A stretch of DNA of 64,000 nt, from contig NZ_JAYGHP010000005.1 in the NCBI RefSeq assembly GCF_034932065.1, positions 124,001 through 188,000 on the forward strand. Reading direction: 5' to 3'. Positions 9,968 through 18,274 of the stretch are shown here, piece by piece; the stretch's first letter is position 1, and each line of letters begins with the position of its first letter. The position numbers were made by a program, and so were the translations under genes. Source of the stretch: Crocosphaera sp. UHCC 0190. Lineage in GTDB: Bacteria > Cyanobacteriota > Cyanobacteriia > Cyanobacteriales > Microcystaceae. The notes beneath the pieces are model-generated. The model did not search any database. It worked only from the letters and a program-made list of their open reading frames with translations, and was not told the DNA's origin.

Positions 9968-10606
9968 TTACGGGGCTAAACGATGGATTTCCCAAGTTCT
10001 ATCATCCCCGGAGGTATAGGAGAAGCGATCGTGTAAACGGTTCGGTCGCCCCTGCCAAAATTCAAACCGTCGGGGAGTAATGCGATAACCTCCCCAGAAG
10101 GAAGGTAGGGGGATTTCTCCCTGCTGGAATTTGTTTTTAATTTCCTCAAACTTCATTTCTAGCAGTTGTCGAGAGGTAATAACAGAACTTTGTGCCGAAC
10201 ACCAGGCCCCCAATTGACTGCCTCTAGGACGAGTTGTAAAATAGGATAAAGACTCTGCTGTAGAAATTTTAGTTGCAGTGCCTTGGATTTTAACTTGCCG
10301 TTCTAAGGGCAGCCATAAAAATAAGAGGGCAACCTGGGGATTTTCGGCAATTTGTTGAGCTTTTCGACTTTCATAGTTAGTAAAAAAGACAAATCCTTTT
10401 TCATCAAAATATTTTAACAGTACCGTTCTAATCGAGGGTTCTCCTTGGGCCGAAACCGTGGCCAAACTCATGGCATTTGGCTCCGGTAACTCCGCTTGAC
10501 AAGCTTGTTGAAACCATTTTTCAAACTGTTTAAAGGGGTCTTGATCAAGAGCTTTTCGGGTTAGGCCATTGCGGGTATATTCTTCTCGTAATGCACTGAG
10601 ATCCAT
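9968..10606 (-). CDS. pdxH: pyridoxamine 5'-phosphate oxidase
   Basis: 212 residues, the normal family length. The enzyme uses FMN and oxygen to turn pyridoxamine- or pyridoxine-5'-phosphate into pyridoxal 5'-phosphate in the cytosol. Visible family marks are the N-terminal [10 protein letters not shown], the FMN-binding [20 protein letters not shown] region (about 60-80), the SRKAQQI helix, [12 protein letters not shown], and the C-terminal [15 protein letters not shown] with the substrate-binding Arg/His. It is a single gene. Confidence 0.95.
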   Translation of the reverse strand: MDLSALREEYTRNGLTRKALDQDPFKQFEKWFQQACQAELPEPNAMSLATVSAQGEPSIRTVLLKYFDEKGFVFFTNYESRKAQQIAENPQVALLFLWLPLERQVKIQGTATKISTAESLSYFTTRPRGSQLGAWCSAQSSVITSRQLLEMKFEEIKNKFQQGEIPLPSFWGGYRITPRRFEFWQGRPNRLHDRFSYTSGDDRTWEIHRLAP

Positions 10607-10704
10607 TGTAAATTAAAAAATAAGTAAAGATTTATTACAAAGTTATTATAAGACAAAAATGAATCCAGACTTTATACGACTTCCAATTTTTTAACTTAAA
10701 TGTC

Positions 10705-11186
10705 GGCGTTGCATCACTGCGAGATGATTTGACTTTTTCCTAATTTTTAAAGTTTCTAATTTTAGCTGCGTTGCGGCAGCACTCGCTCCGCGAGACCGCC
10801 AAATAATCAAATAACAAGCTTTAACCCCTGATTATTGTAGTCTTTAGGACTATCTGGTAACTGATTAGCTGTCTGTCTTACCCAACGTATGACTGTGTTA
10901 TGGTTGACTTTAGTAATTCTTTCAATGGCTCTAAATCCGTTGCCATTAAGGTACATAGTCAAACAGTCTTCTTTAACTTTTTTAGGATAGCCCAGTTCTG
11001 AATAAAATTCGATAAATTGACGACCACAGTTCTTACATTGATAGTTTTGTTTTCCTCTTCGATGACCGTTTTTCCTAATATTATTAGAATCACATTTGGG
11101 ACAGTTCATTGTGTTTTGTTTAGCCAGCGATCGCTGCCATAAAATTTTTCCCTTTATTATAAATCATCCCGGAGTGATGCAACGCC
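10705..11186. mobile_element. internally deleted IS1-family element with intact inverted ends
   Basis: The two ends are 26-base inverted repeats with two mismatches (10705-10730 and 11161-11186, outer sequence GGCGTTGCATCACT). Between them lies only the first half of an IS1-type transposase, on the minus strand. The element is 482 bases, against roughly 700-800 for a full IS1. The catalytic half is gone, and a short GC-rich palindromic repeat (CTCGCTCCGCGAG, 10782-10794) sits where it should continue. I see no clear target-site duplication. It could move only with transposase supplied in trans. Confidence 0.75.
10807..11109 (-). pseudogene. IS1-family transposase N-terminal half (InsA-like)
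   Basis: 100 residues. Residues 4-32 are a zinc ribbon (CPKCDSNNIRKNG...CKNCG, with cysteines at 4, 7, 26 and 29), followed by an HTH (about 55-85, FRAIERITKVNHNTVIRWV). This is the DNA-binding part of an IS1-like transposase. The DDE catalytic part that should follow residue about 90 is missing; the frame ends in a few unrelated residues. It lies inside the inverted ends at 10705-11186. Confidence 0.8.
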
Positions 11187-11213
11187 CTGTGGGCAGAAAT
11201 ATCTCAATGTGAA

Positions 11214-11265
11214 TTGGGAAGCCCACCCTGTACCGCCTAAGCGGTCAGGGTGGGGAGGATGTCAC
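11214..11265 (-). mobile_element. right-end hairpin relic of an IS200/IS605-type element
   Basis: TTGGGAAGCCCACCCTG is followed by a near-perfect hairpin (CCCACCCTG at 11222-11230 with CAGGGTGGG at 11246-11254; inner ACCGC-CTAA-GCGGT), then GGAGGATGTCAC. This layout is the usual right end of IS200/IS605/TnpB elements. No transposase or TnpB frame remains beside it. It lies 27 bases right of the IS1 relic and 34 bases left of the split tRNA gene. Strand is a guess. Confidence 0.5.
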
Positions 11266-11299
11266 GTTTCAATGCTATTATTTATAAATCATAACCTAT

Positions 11300-11637
11300 G
11301 GGGCTGTGGCTCAGTAGGATAGAGCAAGCGCCTCCTGAAATATCGGGCATCCTGTATGGAAACGTCAGGCATGAATGTGGTCAAACTCAAGGAAGCCTAA
11401 GTCTAAGACTAAGATAGGGTAATCTTGAGCCAAGCTCTACGTCCCTGGTAGAGAAGGTGCAGAGACTGGTTGTGGGTTGCTAAGGGGAATTCATAGGATA
11501 GCAGAGAAAAAGCCTACAACATAACGGCCACCACCTACGGACAAGTTTATGTCTAGGGTGAAGGAATAGTCCAGAGAGTAGGGAAACCTACACGAATCTG
11601 AAGCGCTAGGTCGCCGGTTCAAATCCGGCCAGTCCCG
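11300..11637 (+). tRNA. tRNA-Arg (anticodon CCU), interrupted by a group I intron
   Basis: The exons are 11300-11336 and 11601-11637, 74 bases when joined. The acceptor stem GGGGCTG pairs with CAGTCCC (one G-T). The D arm is GCTC/GAGC, the anticodon stem AGCGC/GCGCT, and the T arm GCCGG/CCGGC around TTCAAAT. The anticodon CCT is at 11334-11336, directly before the intron. CCA is not encoded. It would read the AGG codon. Confidence 0.92.
11337..11600 (+). ncRNA. group I self-splicing intron (IC3-like) in tRNA-Arg(CCU)
   Basis: 264 bases, after the T of the anticodon and ending in the expected G. Core elements are visible in order: P (about CTCAAGGAAGCCTAAGT, 11386-11402), Q (AATCTTGAGCCAAGC, 11421-11435), R (GTGCAGAGACT, 11457-11467) and S (AAGGAATAGTCC, 11561-11572), plus a P9 hairpin GTAGG-GAAA-CCTAC. 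It closely resembles the Azoarcus/Agrobacterium tRNA introns and the cyanobacterial tRNA-Leu intron. The P1 pairing is short (CCT with GGG). It encodes no protein. Confidence 0.9.
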
Positions 11638-11767
11638 TTTCTTTATAAACTCTTAATTATGCTACTCTTTGATTAAGGGAGCATAATTGTTTGAGATGCG
11701 TCATCAAAGATAGGTTTATCCTGATAGTGATCGACGCATTCAAGATGTTGGTGTGAGAGTCTGATTC

Positions 11768-12361
11768 ATGTTGCTTAAGATACGTTCTCCCAGAAGAGAA
11801 ATTAAGGTTATTCCCCCTCGCAGAGCCAAAATGAGGATTTTTCCCCTGATTCCTCTGTTAACCCTCGGTCTATGGTTCGGTTATAAACAATTACAAAGCT
11901 ATTTTGTCCAACCTGAAGCGATCTTTGTTTTGGGGGGACACGAAGATCGAGAACACTTTGCCGCTCAATTAGCCCTAAAACACCCGAATTTGCCGATCTG
12001 GGTGTCTTCTGGCAGTCCCCAAGGCTATGCGACCAAAATCTTTACTAAGGCAGGGGTAAAAAGCGATCGCCTTCATCTCGACTACCATGCTAAAGATACG
12101 GTAACAAATTTTACTACCTTAGTTAAAGAATTAAAATCCCAAGGAATTGATAGTGTTTATCTGATCACTTCTGATAATCACATGAACCGGGCCAGAGTCA
12201 TTGGAGAAATCGTTTTTGGTAGTCAAGGAATTGTTATAAAACCCATTGCTGTTCCTTCTCATGGTTCCCCCGAACCCCTAGAAAAAATAGTAAGAGACGG
12301 GGGACGATCTTTATTATGGTTACTAACAGGAAAAACAGGGGAAAACTTAATCGATCCTTAA
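11768..12361 (+). CDS. YdcF-like DUF218 protein
   Basis: 197 residues. A basic N-terminus and a hydrophobic helix (about 22-43) anchor the protein in a membrane. The DUF218 fold follows (about 50-190): FVLGGHEDREH, WVSSGSPQGY, LHLDYHAKDTVTNF, then LITSDNHMNRA. This matches the YdcF/SanA family, whose members affect the cell envelope and whose chemistry is poorly known. It is convergent with the carotenoid oxygenase, one base between the two stops. Confidence 0.82.
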   Translation: MLLKIRSPRREIKVIPPRRAKMRIFPLIPLLTLGLWFGYKQLQSYFVQPEAIFVLGGHEDREHFAAQLALKHPNLPIWVSSGSPQGYATKIFTKAGVKSDRLHLDYHAKDTVTNFTTLVKELKSQGIDSVYLITSDNHMNRARVIGEIVFGSQGIVIKPIAVPSHGSPEPLEKIVRDGGRSLLWLLTGKTGENLIDP

Positions 12362-12362
12362 C

Positions 12363-13769
12363 TTATACCTGTTTCCAAGTACCATGAAAACCTAAGGGAA
12401 TCACATGAGGTAAGGCTAAACAACAGATAGGATCATGATCTAAGGCTTCACTATCATAAATTCTGACTTCTGAGCGATCCCTATCTCCATGATAAACAAC
12501 TGTTAAGACCCAACCTTGTTCTGAATTAGAGCTATTGGGAACAAAAATTGGTTCTGATGGATAGCCATTTTCTCCCATGTCTGCAATACTTAGGGTATTT
12601 AATTGACGATCAAAACGAGCGATCGCCCCAAAAATTTCTTGAGATAAATTTGCCTGATCTCGATGGACTGATAGATAGGTATAACGCCAAAATTGTCCGG
12701 TTTGATGTTTAGGAGTAATGGGAAAATCCAAGCCACGATCTAATAATTGTTGTTGATTAATGACTTGACTATTACTAGGATTAATTTCAATTTCCCAGAG
12801 AGTTCCTTTGGCGGGTGTTTGTATTTTTCCCGTAGCAACTTCTTTTAAATTTTGATTGGTTTTAAAGTCAGGATAACGCACAAATTCAACAATAATATTG
12901 CCTTGATCGTTAACATATCCATTAGTATGATGCCATTGAAACCAAGGATCAGTTTCACTTCGACTAACTAAAGATAAAGTTTCCCGATCAAAAATCAAGA
13001 TTTCTGTCCCTAATTCCGGTTTCCATTCCATTGCATCACTTAAACTAGAAAACCCTAAAGCTGTGGGTAACAACTTCACACGAATAGGAGGTACAAAAAA
13101 GACTAAATAAGATCCTGCCAAGACGAAATCATGGACAATGCGTAACCCATCTAAAGGATAAGTTGATTTTTTGTTAACTTTTCCTGTCTTATCACTTTTA
13201 TAAAGATTAAGGATAACTTTTGCCCCTAAACTGATGCCAAAATTATAAATATTTCCTGTTTTTGCTTCAATTTTAGGGTGTGCTGAAAAGGGTTCTGTTA
13301 TGGTTAAAATCGATAAATTATCTAATCCTTTCGTTTCTAAATTATCTAAATCTAAAGCATAGGGATTTCCTCCTTCCCACAAAGCTAAAAGCTTATCTGG
13401 TAAAGCCAAAACAGATGTATTTGCTGCATTTTTTACGTCTTTTCCCCAAGTTTTCCAAAAGGGGCCGGGAACAGTCATGCCATAATTAGGGTATAAAAAT
13501 TGGTGGGCTTCAGCTTCTTTTTGATACCCTTGGGTGTTGACATAACGATAGGTTGCGGTTGCTCCTGCTGCACTGAAATGAACCGCTAAAATTGCCCCAT
13601 CTCCATCAAACCAATGACCTACTTTTTGACCCCCTCTTTCTAAGCGGCCTGGCCCATTCCGGTATAATGTGCCTCGTAGTCCATCAGGGATTTGTCCTGA
13701 TAGAATAGGTAAGGGTTTTAAGGGGAACTCTTGGGCCGGTTCTGCGATCGCCTTTGACCAAGTGGGCAT
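12363..13769 (-). CDS. carotenoid oxygenase (apocarotenoid-cleaving type)
   Basis: 468 residues, the length of cyanobacterial apocarotenoid 15,15'-oxygenase. The four iron-binding histidines are visible: His164 (SAHPK), His213 (IVHDF), one of His280/281 (WHHTNGY) and His462 (FHGTW) near the C-terminus. Such enzymes cut double bonds of carotenoids or apocarotenals with oxygen, giving retinal or other apocarotenoids. There is no signal peptide. It is divergent from glpK. The substrate and cleavage site cannot be decided here. Confidence 0.9.
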   Translation of the reverse strand: MPTWSKAIAEPAQEFPLKPLPILSGQIPDGLRGTLYRNGPGRLERGGQKVGHWFDGDGAILAVHFSAAGATATYRYVNTQGYQKEAEAHQFLYPNYGMTVPGPFWKTWGKDVKNAANTSVLALPDKLLALWEGGNPYALDLDNLETKGLDNLSILTITEPFSAHPKIEAKTGNIYNFGISLGAKVILNLYKSDKTGKVNKKSTYPLDGLRIVHDFVLAGSYLVFFVPPIRVKLLPTALGFSSLSDAMEWKPELGTEILIFDRETLSLVSRSETDPWFQWHHTNGYVNDQGNIIVEFVRYPDFKTNQNLKEVATGKIQTPAKGTLWEIEINPSNSQVINQQQLLDRGLDFPITPKHQTGQFWRYTYLSVHRDQANLSQEIFGAIARFDRQLNTLSIADMGENGYPSEPIFVPNSSNSEQGWVLTVVYHGDRDRSEVRIYDSEALDHDPICCLALPHVIPLGFHGTWKQV

Positions 13770-13993
13770 AATATTTTAACCTTTAATCTTTACCTTTATG
13801 AGCTTAACAATTTTGTCAGGATTTTTTCTGATTCCGACGCTATGGGCTATCAATTATCATATATTTATTATTAGCTTTTATGATAATTTTTGTATCAGAG
13901 AAACCGATGAGTAGACATTTTCTCGATTCTTTGATAAACCTAAGAGAACAATCTTTATAGATTGTCACTGAAGAATTCAAATTGTGATCACCA

Positions 13994-15499
13994 ATGACCC
14001 ATAATCAATCAAAGTACGTCTTAGCTCTCGACTTAGGAACGACGGGCAATCGTGCTATAATATTTGACCATCAAGGATCAATTGTCGGTCAAGCTTATAA
14101 AGAATTAACCCAACATTATCCCCACCCTGGTTGGTTGGAACATGATGCCTTAGAAATTTGGCAAGATACCCGTAATGTTTTAGAACAGGTATTAGAAAAA
14201 ACCAATATTCCCGCCAAAGATATCGCTACAATTGGTCTAACGGTACAACGAGAGACCTGTTTATTATGGGATAAAAATACAGGAAAACCCCTACATAAAG
14301 CCATTGTTTGGCAAGATAGACGAACTTCGCCCCTCTGCCTAAAATTGCGGGAACAAGGCAAAGCCGAAGAGATTGAAAAACGTACGGGATTAATTCTTGA
14401 TCCCTATTTTTCCGCCACAAAATTAGCGTGGTTAATTGACTGGGTAAAGGAAAATAAACCAGACATGAATTTTGATCATGTGATTGCGGGAACCGTTGAT
14501 ACTTGGATGCTGTGGAACCTAACCGGGGGTAAAGTTCACGCCACCGATCATAGTAATGCCAGTCGCACCATGTTGATGAATCTTGATACCCGAAATTGGG
14601 ATCAAACCTTGTTAGATTTATTCAAGATTCCCCCCCAGATTATGCCAGAAATTAAACCGAGTATGGGGCTTTTTGGTCATACGGATGCTGATTTATTGGG
14701 GGTAGAAATTCCCATTACAGGCATTTTTGGGGATCAAGAAGCGGCTTTATTTGCTCATGGTTGCAGTCGTCCAGGGTTGTTAAAATGTACCTATGGGACA
14801 GGCTCTTTCTTAATTGTCCAGGCCGGTCATGAAGTGATGCGATCGCAGAATCGACTCCTGGCCACCGTTGCTTGGACAACCGAAAAATCTGCTAATTACG
14901 CCTTAGAAGGGGCAATTTTTACCACTGGGGCCGCCATTCAATGGTTACGGGATGGCCTGAAAATTATTAATCATGCAGCCGAAACCGAAACCCTGTGTAA
15001 CCAAGTTGCTGATACCAATGGGGTGTACTTTGTCCCTGCTTTAAGCGGTTTGGGGGCCCCTCATTGGGATATGACCGCACGGGGGGCATTTTTAGGCATT
15101 ACAGGGGGTGTACAGCGAGAACATATGGTTCGGGCCGTTTTAGAGGCCATCGCTTATCAAGTTAAAGAGGTGGTTGAGGCCATTAACAAAGACTCAGATA
15201 TGTCTGTGGCCCGCTTAAAAGTGGATGGTGGAGCCTCACAAAATAACTTTTTGATGCAGTTTCAAGCAGACGCATTAGGGGTTCCTGTGGAACGCCCTGC
15301 GGTGTTAGATGCCACGGCCCAAGGGGCCGCCTTTGGAGCGGGTTTAGCCGTGGGTTTTTGGGATGATTATGATGCTTTAATTGCCCATCGTAAAATTGAT
15401 CGGGTGTTTGAACCTGGGGAAAATGCAGCGAAGGTTCAAGGGAATTTTGCGACCTGGAAACGGGCTGTAGAAAGGGCTAAACATTGGATTCAGGAGTAA
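13994..15499 (+). CDS. glpK: glycerol kinase
   Basis: 501 residues, full FGGY kinase length. It phosphorylates glycerol with ATP to sn-glycerol 3-phosphate for lipid synthesis or glycolysis. The ATP loop LDLGTTGNRAIIF is near residue 12; the substrate region has GLTVQRETCLLWD and HAIVWQDRRT-like motifs; GIFGDQEAALFAHGC and the C-terminal KVDGGASQNNFLMQFQAD close the active site. The usual TNQRE motif reads TVQRE here. No transporter or glpD lies nearby. The ATG at 13994 is preceded by AT-rich DNA with no strong ribosome site. Confidence 0.92.
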   Translation: MTHNQSKYVLALDLGTTGNRAIIFDHQGSIVGQAYKELTQHYPHPGWLEHDALEIWQDTRNVLEQVLEKTNIPAKDIATIGLTVQRETCLLWDKNTGKPLHKAIVWQDRRTSPLCLKLREQGKAEEIEKRTGLILDPYFSATKLAWLIDWVKENKPDMNFDHVIAGTVDTWMLWNLTGGKVHATDHSNASRTMLMNLDTRNWDQTLLDLFKIPPQIMPEIKPSMGLFGHTDADLLGVEIPITGIFGDQEAALFAHGCSRPGLLKCTYGTGSFLIVQAGHEVMRSQNRLLATVAWTTEKSANYALEGAIFTTGAAIQWLRDGLKIINHAAETETLCNQVADTNGVYFVPALSGLGAPHWDMTARGAFLGITGGVQREHMVRAVLEAIAYQVKEVVEAINKDSDMSVARLKVDGGASQNNFLMQFQADALGVPVERPAVLDATAQGAAFGAGLAVGFWDDYDALIAHRKIDRVFEPGENAAKVQGNFATWKRAVERAKHWIQE

Positions 15500-15529
15500 T
15501 ACCAAATCCGGTTATCAAAATAGATTAAC

Positions 15530-15557
15530 GTAGAGACGTTGCCTGAAACGTCTCTAC
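15530..15557. repeat. inverted repeat with GTAGAGACGTT / AACGTCTCTAC arms
   Basis: Arms of 10-11 bases around a short centre, 30 bases after glpK. A close relative lies at 21161-21190. It is a dispersed cyanobacterial palindrome that may also end transcription. Confidence 0.6.
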
Positions 15558-15622
15558 TGGGTTTTGTTGGTTTTAATAACTCCCCCCTCTCAGGGATAAG
15601 TTTGGTATAAGCTTCTTCCCCG

Positions 15623-16360
15623 TTATACCACCTCATGGCTTAGCGGGGGAACATTCAGCAACCTTTCATATTCCTTACGCACAAGCCAGTAACACTCACA
15701 AGCAAAGGCTTCTAATTCTCTTCGCTTCAAAATTTGAATTGTCCCACGATGATAATCGATCACGCCTTTTTTTTGTAAGAATTTGGCCGCTACCGTTACG
15801 CCAGCACGTCGCACCCCCAACATATCGGCCATAAATTCTTGAGTGAGAGACAAATAATGGCTATCGCTGCCATCTTGAAAAGACAACAACCAGCGAGCAA
15901 ATCGTTGTTTTATGTTATGATGGCGATTACAGGCAGCAGTTTGGGCGACTTGGGTAAAAAGAGCTTGATTATAGAGCAATAATTGTCTTTGCAGTTCGCC
16001 GCCACGGGCAAACTCCCGCTTGAGGACATCTGCTTTTAGTTTCATGGAACTATCGGCCATCTGTACTATGGCATGGGTAGTGCTAGAATTTCCTCCCCAG
16101 ATGACCGGAAGACCGATCATTCCTTCTCGGCCGATTAAAGCAATTTCAGTGGTTGAGCCATTCTCTAAGATAGATACGAAAGAAACGACGGCTTCACTAG
16201 GAAAGTATACTGATTCAATTAATTCTCCTGGTTGGTGAAGAACTTGTCCTAGTTCCAGGGTGACGCATTCTAAGTGTGGAATCAGGCGGTCATATTCTGA
16301 TTTTGGTAAAGCTGCTAGTCGTTGATTGAGGGGTTTAGAAGAAGCTTGGTCTGTTAACAT
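15623..16360 (-). CDS. Crp/Fnr-family transcription regulator
   Basis: 245 residues from the ATG at 16360, which has GAAGG six bases upstream; an upstream in-frame extension to 16534 has no coding character. Residues about 20-135 are a cyclic-nucleotide-binding-type beta roll (PGELIESVYFPSEAVVSFV), and residues about 165-225 are the DNA-binding winged helix (LSLTQEFMADMLGVRRAGV). The type with YFP...GREGMIGLP is a branch of Crp regulators without the canonical cAMP residues; the ligand is unknown. A hairpin TTCGCG-TTTTAA-CGCGAA at 16367-16384 lies in its leader. Confidence 0.85.
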   Translation of the reverse strand: MLTDQASSKPLNQRLAALPKSEYDRLIPHLECVTLELGQVLHQPGELIESVYFPSEAVVSFVSILENGSTTEIALIGREGMIGLPVIWGGNSSTTHAIVQMADSSMKLKADVLKREFARGGELQRQLLLYNQALFTQVAQTAACNRHHNIKQRFARWLLSFQDGSDSHYLSLTQEFMADMLGVRRAGVTVAAKFLQKKGVIDYHRGTIQILKRRELEAFACECYWLVRKEYERLLNVPPLSHEVV

Positions 16361-16556
16361 GATGCCTTCGCGTTTTAACGCGAAATGAAATATTGTTGAC
16401 CTTCTGCTTTTATTATCTTTCTTTATCGGATAAATTGCAAGTTTCAATCTGTTGCTGGAGTTTATAATATTTATATGGTCTAAAGCTAAATCAACACCTA
16501 CATACAGACTGAAGCCTGATACGATAGAAACCAAGTCTCCCTTCAGAGACTAAATC

Positions 16557-16581
16557 AAACCCGCGTAGGCGGGTTTTGTCT
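16557..16581. terminator. GC-rich hairpin AAACCCGC-loop-GCGGGTTT
   Basis: An 8-bp perfect stem (16557-16564 with 16569-16576) is followed by TGTCT on the plus strand and preceded by a short T/A stretch on the minus strand. No complete gene ends next to it. It resembles the hairpin at 63951-63970 near the window end. Confidence 0.5.
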
Positions 16582-16692
16582 GTATAGCTTAACCCTTAAG
16601 GGTTTGACTATATATTTTTTAATAGTTTTACATAGCAGGTTCGGTAGAGCCAAGATTTGCTATTTACACTGTTTATTATTTCATTTTTAATC

Positions 16693-18027
16693 ATGAGTAA
16701 CCTAACCATTCGTCCCGCTAAAATTAGTTATGTTTTACCGAATTCTATTGCTGAAGAAGTTGGCTTTGAAGTGGGAGATGCGATTATTTCGATCAATGGT
16801 ACAAAACCCCGTGATTTGATTGATTATCAATTTTTATGTTCCGAGGAATTTTTAGAGTTAGAGGTATTAGATACCAAGGGGAAAATTCATCAGGTAGAAC
16901 TAGAAAAAGACTATGATGATGATTTGGGATTGGAGTTTGAAACGGCTTTATTTGACGGTTTAATTCAATGTAATAATCATTGTCCGTTTTGTTTTATTGA
17001 TCAACAACCTCCAGGTAAGCGGGATAGTTTGTATTTGAAAGATGATGATTATCGTTTAAGTTTTCTTTATGGTAGTTATTTAACTTTAACTAATTTGACG
17101 CAAAAAGAATGGGATAGAATTGAAGCCATGCGCTTGTCTCCCTTATTTGTTTCGGTTCATGCAACGGAACCAGAGGTTAGAATTAGACTCCTAAAAAATC
17201 ATCGAGCCGGACAAATTATAGAACAGTTTAAATGGTTTCAAGAAAGACGCTTACAACTTCATGCACAAGTAGTCGTTTGTCCGGGGATTAATGATGGTAT
17301 TCATTTAGAAAAAACCCTGTTTGATTTAGCCAGTTTTTATCCAGGAGAAATCCCCACAATTATCTCCGCAGCAGTGGTTCCTGTGGGGTTAACTCGGTTT
17401 CGTCCTCAAGAAGATGAATTAATACCAGTTACTCCAGAAAAAGCCAAGGAAGTGATTAAACAGGTACAAATATTACAAGAAAAATTCTATCATAAACTTG
17501 GCAGTAATTTTGCTTGGTTAGCGGATGAGTGGTTTTTAATTGCTCAAGAAGAATTACCCCCAGAATCTCATTACGAAGATTATCCCCAAATTGGTAATGG
17601 TGTGGGTTCTATTCGTCAATTTATTAAGGAATTTCAAACCCTAGCAACTCAGTTATTACCCCCGAAAATAGATAGCTCAAAAACCTTAACCTGGGTTGTT
17701 GGCAATGCTGTTGAAAAAGCTTTTCAACCCTTAGTTAAACAATTGAATCACGTTGAAAATTTAACGGTTAATTTAGCTGCTTTACGGAGTAATTATTGGG
17801 GACAAGAAATTACGGTTACAGGACTTTTAACCGGTCAAGATTTACTATCAGGTTTAAAGGATAAAGACTTAGGAGATGGAATTTTATTACCATCGGTTAT
17901 GCTCAAACATGATGATACTTGTTTTTTGGATGATATGACGATTGATGAAATTTCTGAAAAGCTACAAATTCCCATTTTTCCTATCAGTAACATTCCCGGA
18001 TTAATTGGAACATTTTTGGACGGTTAG
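16693..18027 (+). CDS. PDZ / radical SAM cyanobacterial FeS oxidoreductase (DUF512 family)
   Basis: 444 residues from the ATG at 16693; the frame extends back to 16657, but those 12 residues are hydrophobic filler before the conserved start. Residues 8-60 are a PDZ-like domain. C93-x3-C97-x2-C100 (CNNHCPFC) is a radical SAM-type cluster motif. The C-terminal DUF512 domain follows (about 230-440). The family is conserved throughout cyanobacteria with no known reaction. It precedes the histidine kinase on the same strand by about 250 bases, probably as a separate unit. Confidence 0.85.
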   Translation: MSNLTIRPAKISYVLPNSIAEEVGFEVGDAIISINGTKPRDLIDYQFLCSEEFLELEVLDTKGKIHQVELEKDYDDDLGLEFETALFDGLIQCNNHCPFCFIDQQPPGKRDSLYLKDDDYRLSFLYGSYLTLTNLTQKEWDRIEAMRLSPLFVSVHATEPEVRIRLLKNHRAGQIIEQFKWFQERRLQLHAQVVVCPGINDGIHLEKTLFDLASFYPGEIPTIISAAVVPVGLTRFRPQEDELIPVTPEKAKEVIKQVQILQEKFYHKLGSNFAWLADEWFLIAQEELPPESHYEDYPQIGNGVGSIRQFIKEFQTLATQLLPPKIDSSKTLTWVVGNAVEKAFQPLVKQLNHVENLTVNLAALRSNYWGQEITVTGLLTGQDLLSGLKDKDLGDGILLPSVMLKHDDTCFLDDMTIDEISEKLQIPIFPISNIPGLIGTFLDG

Positions 18028-18088
18028 GATAAGCTGTTCGTCATCTAACTTGCTAGTTAAGACTGTCGAGGAGCAGGGAACAGGTTTA

Positions 18089-18108
18089 CACTGAGCTTAG
18101 TCGAAGTG
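18089..18108. repeat. dispersed palindromic repeat CACTGAGCTTAGTCGAAGTG
   Basis: A 20-base imperfect palindrome of the GAGCTTAGTCGAAG type common in cyanobacterial spacers. A related sequence sits inside the hairpin at 63238-63273. Confidence 0.5.
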
Positions 18109-18274
18109 GAGAAAGGGTTTAAAGTTTTGGTGCAAAACTTTAAATGATCAGTTTAAATGCACAACAGATTAAGTTAAGAATTGTACTTCTATCGATCATT
18201 CTTCATGATAACTGTTTATTCTATAGTTAGGAAGCACAGAATTTTAGGTTAGAGTCAAAGGTTAACTGATAAAA

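Noticed and set aside
11300-11637. IStron (an IS605 element joined to a group I intron).
   Set aside because: The IS605-type hairpin lies outside the tRNA gene, and the intron has no transposase or transposon end within it.
15623-16534. Longer start for the Crp-family regulator.
   Set aside because: The extra 58 residues have no family match and cross a leader hairpin; ATG 16360 has a good ribosome site.
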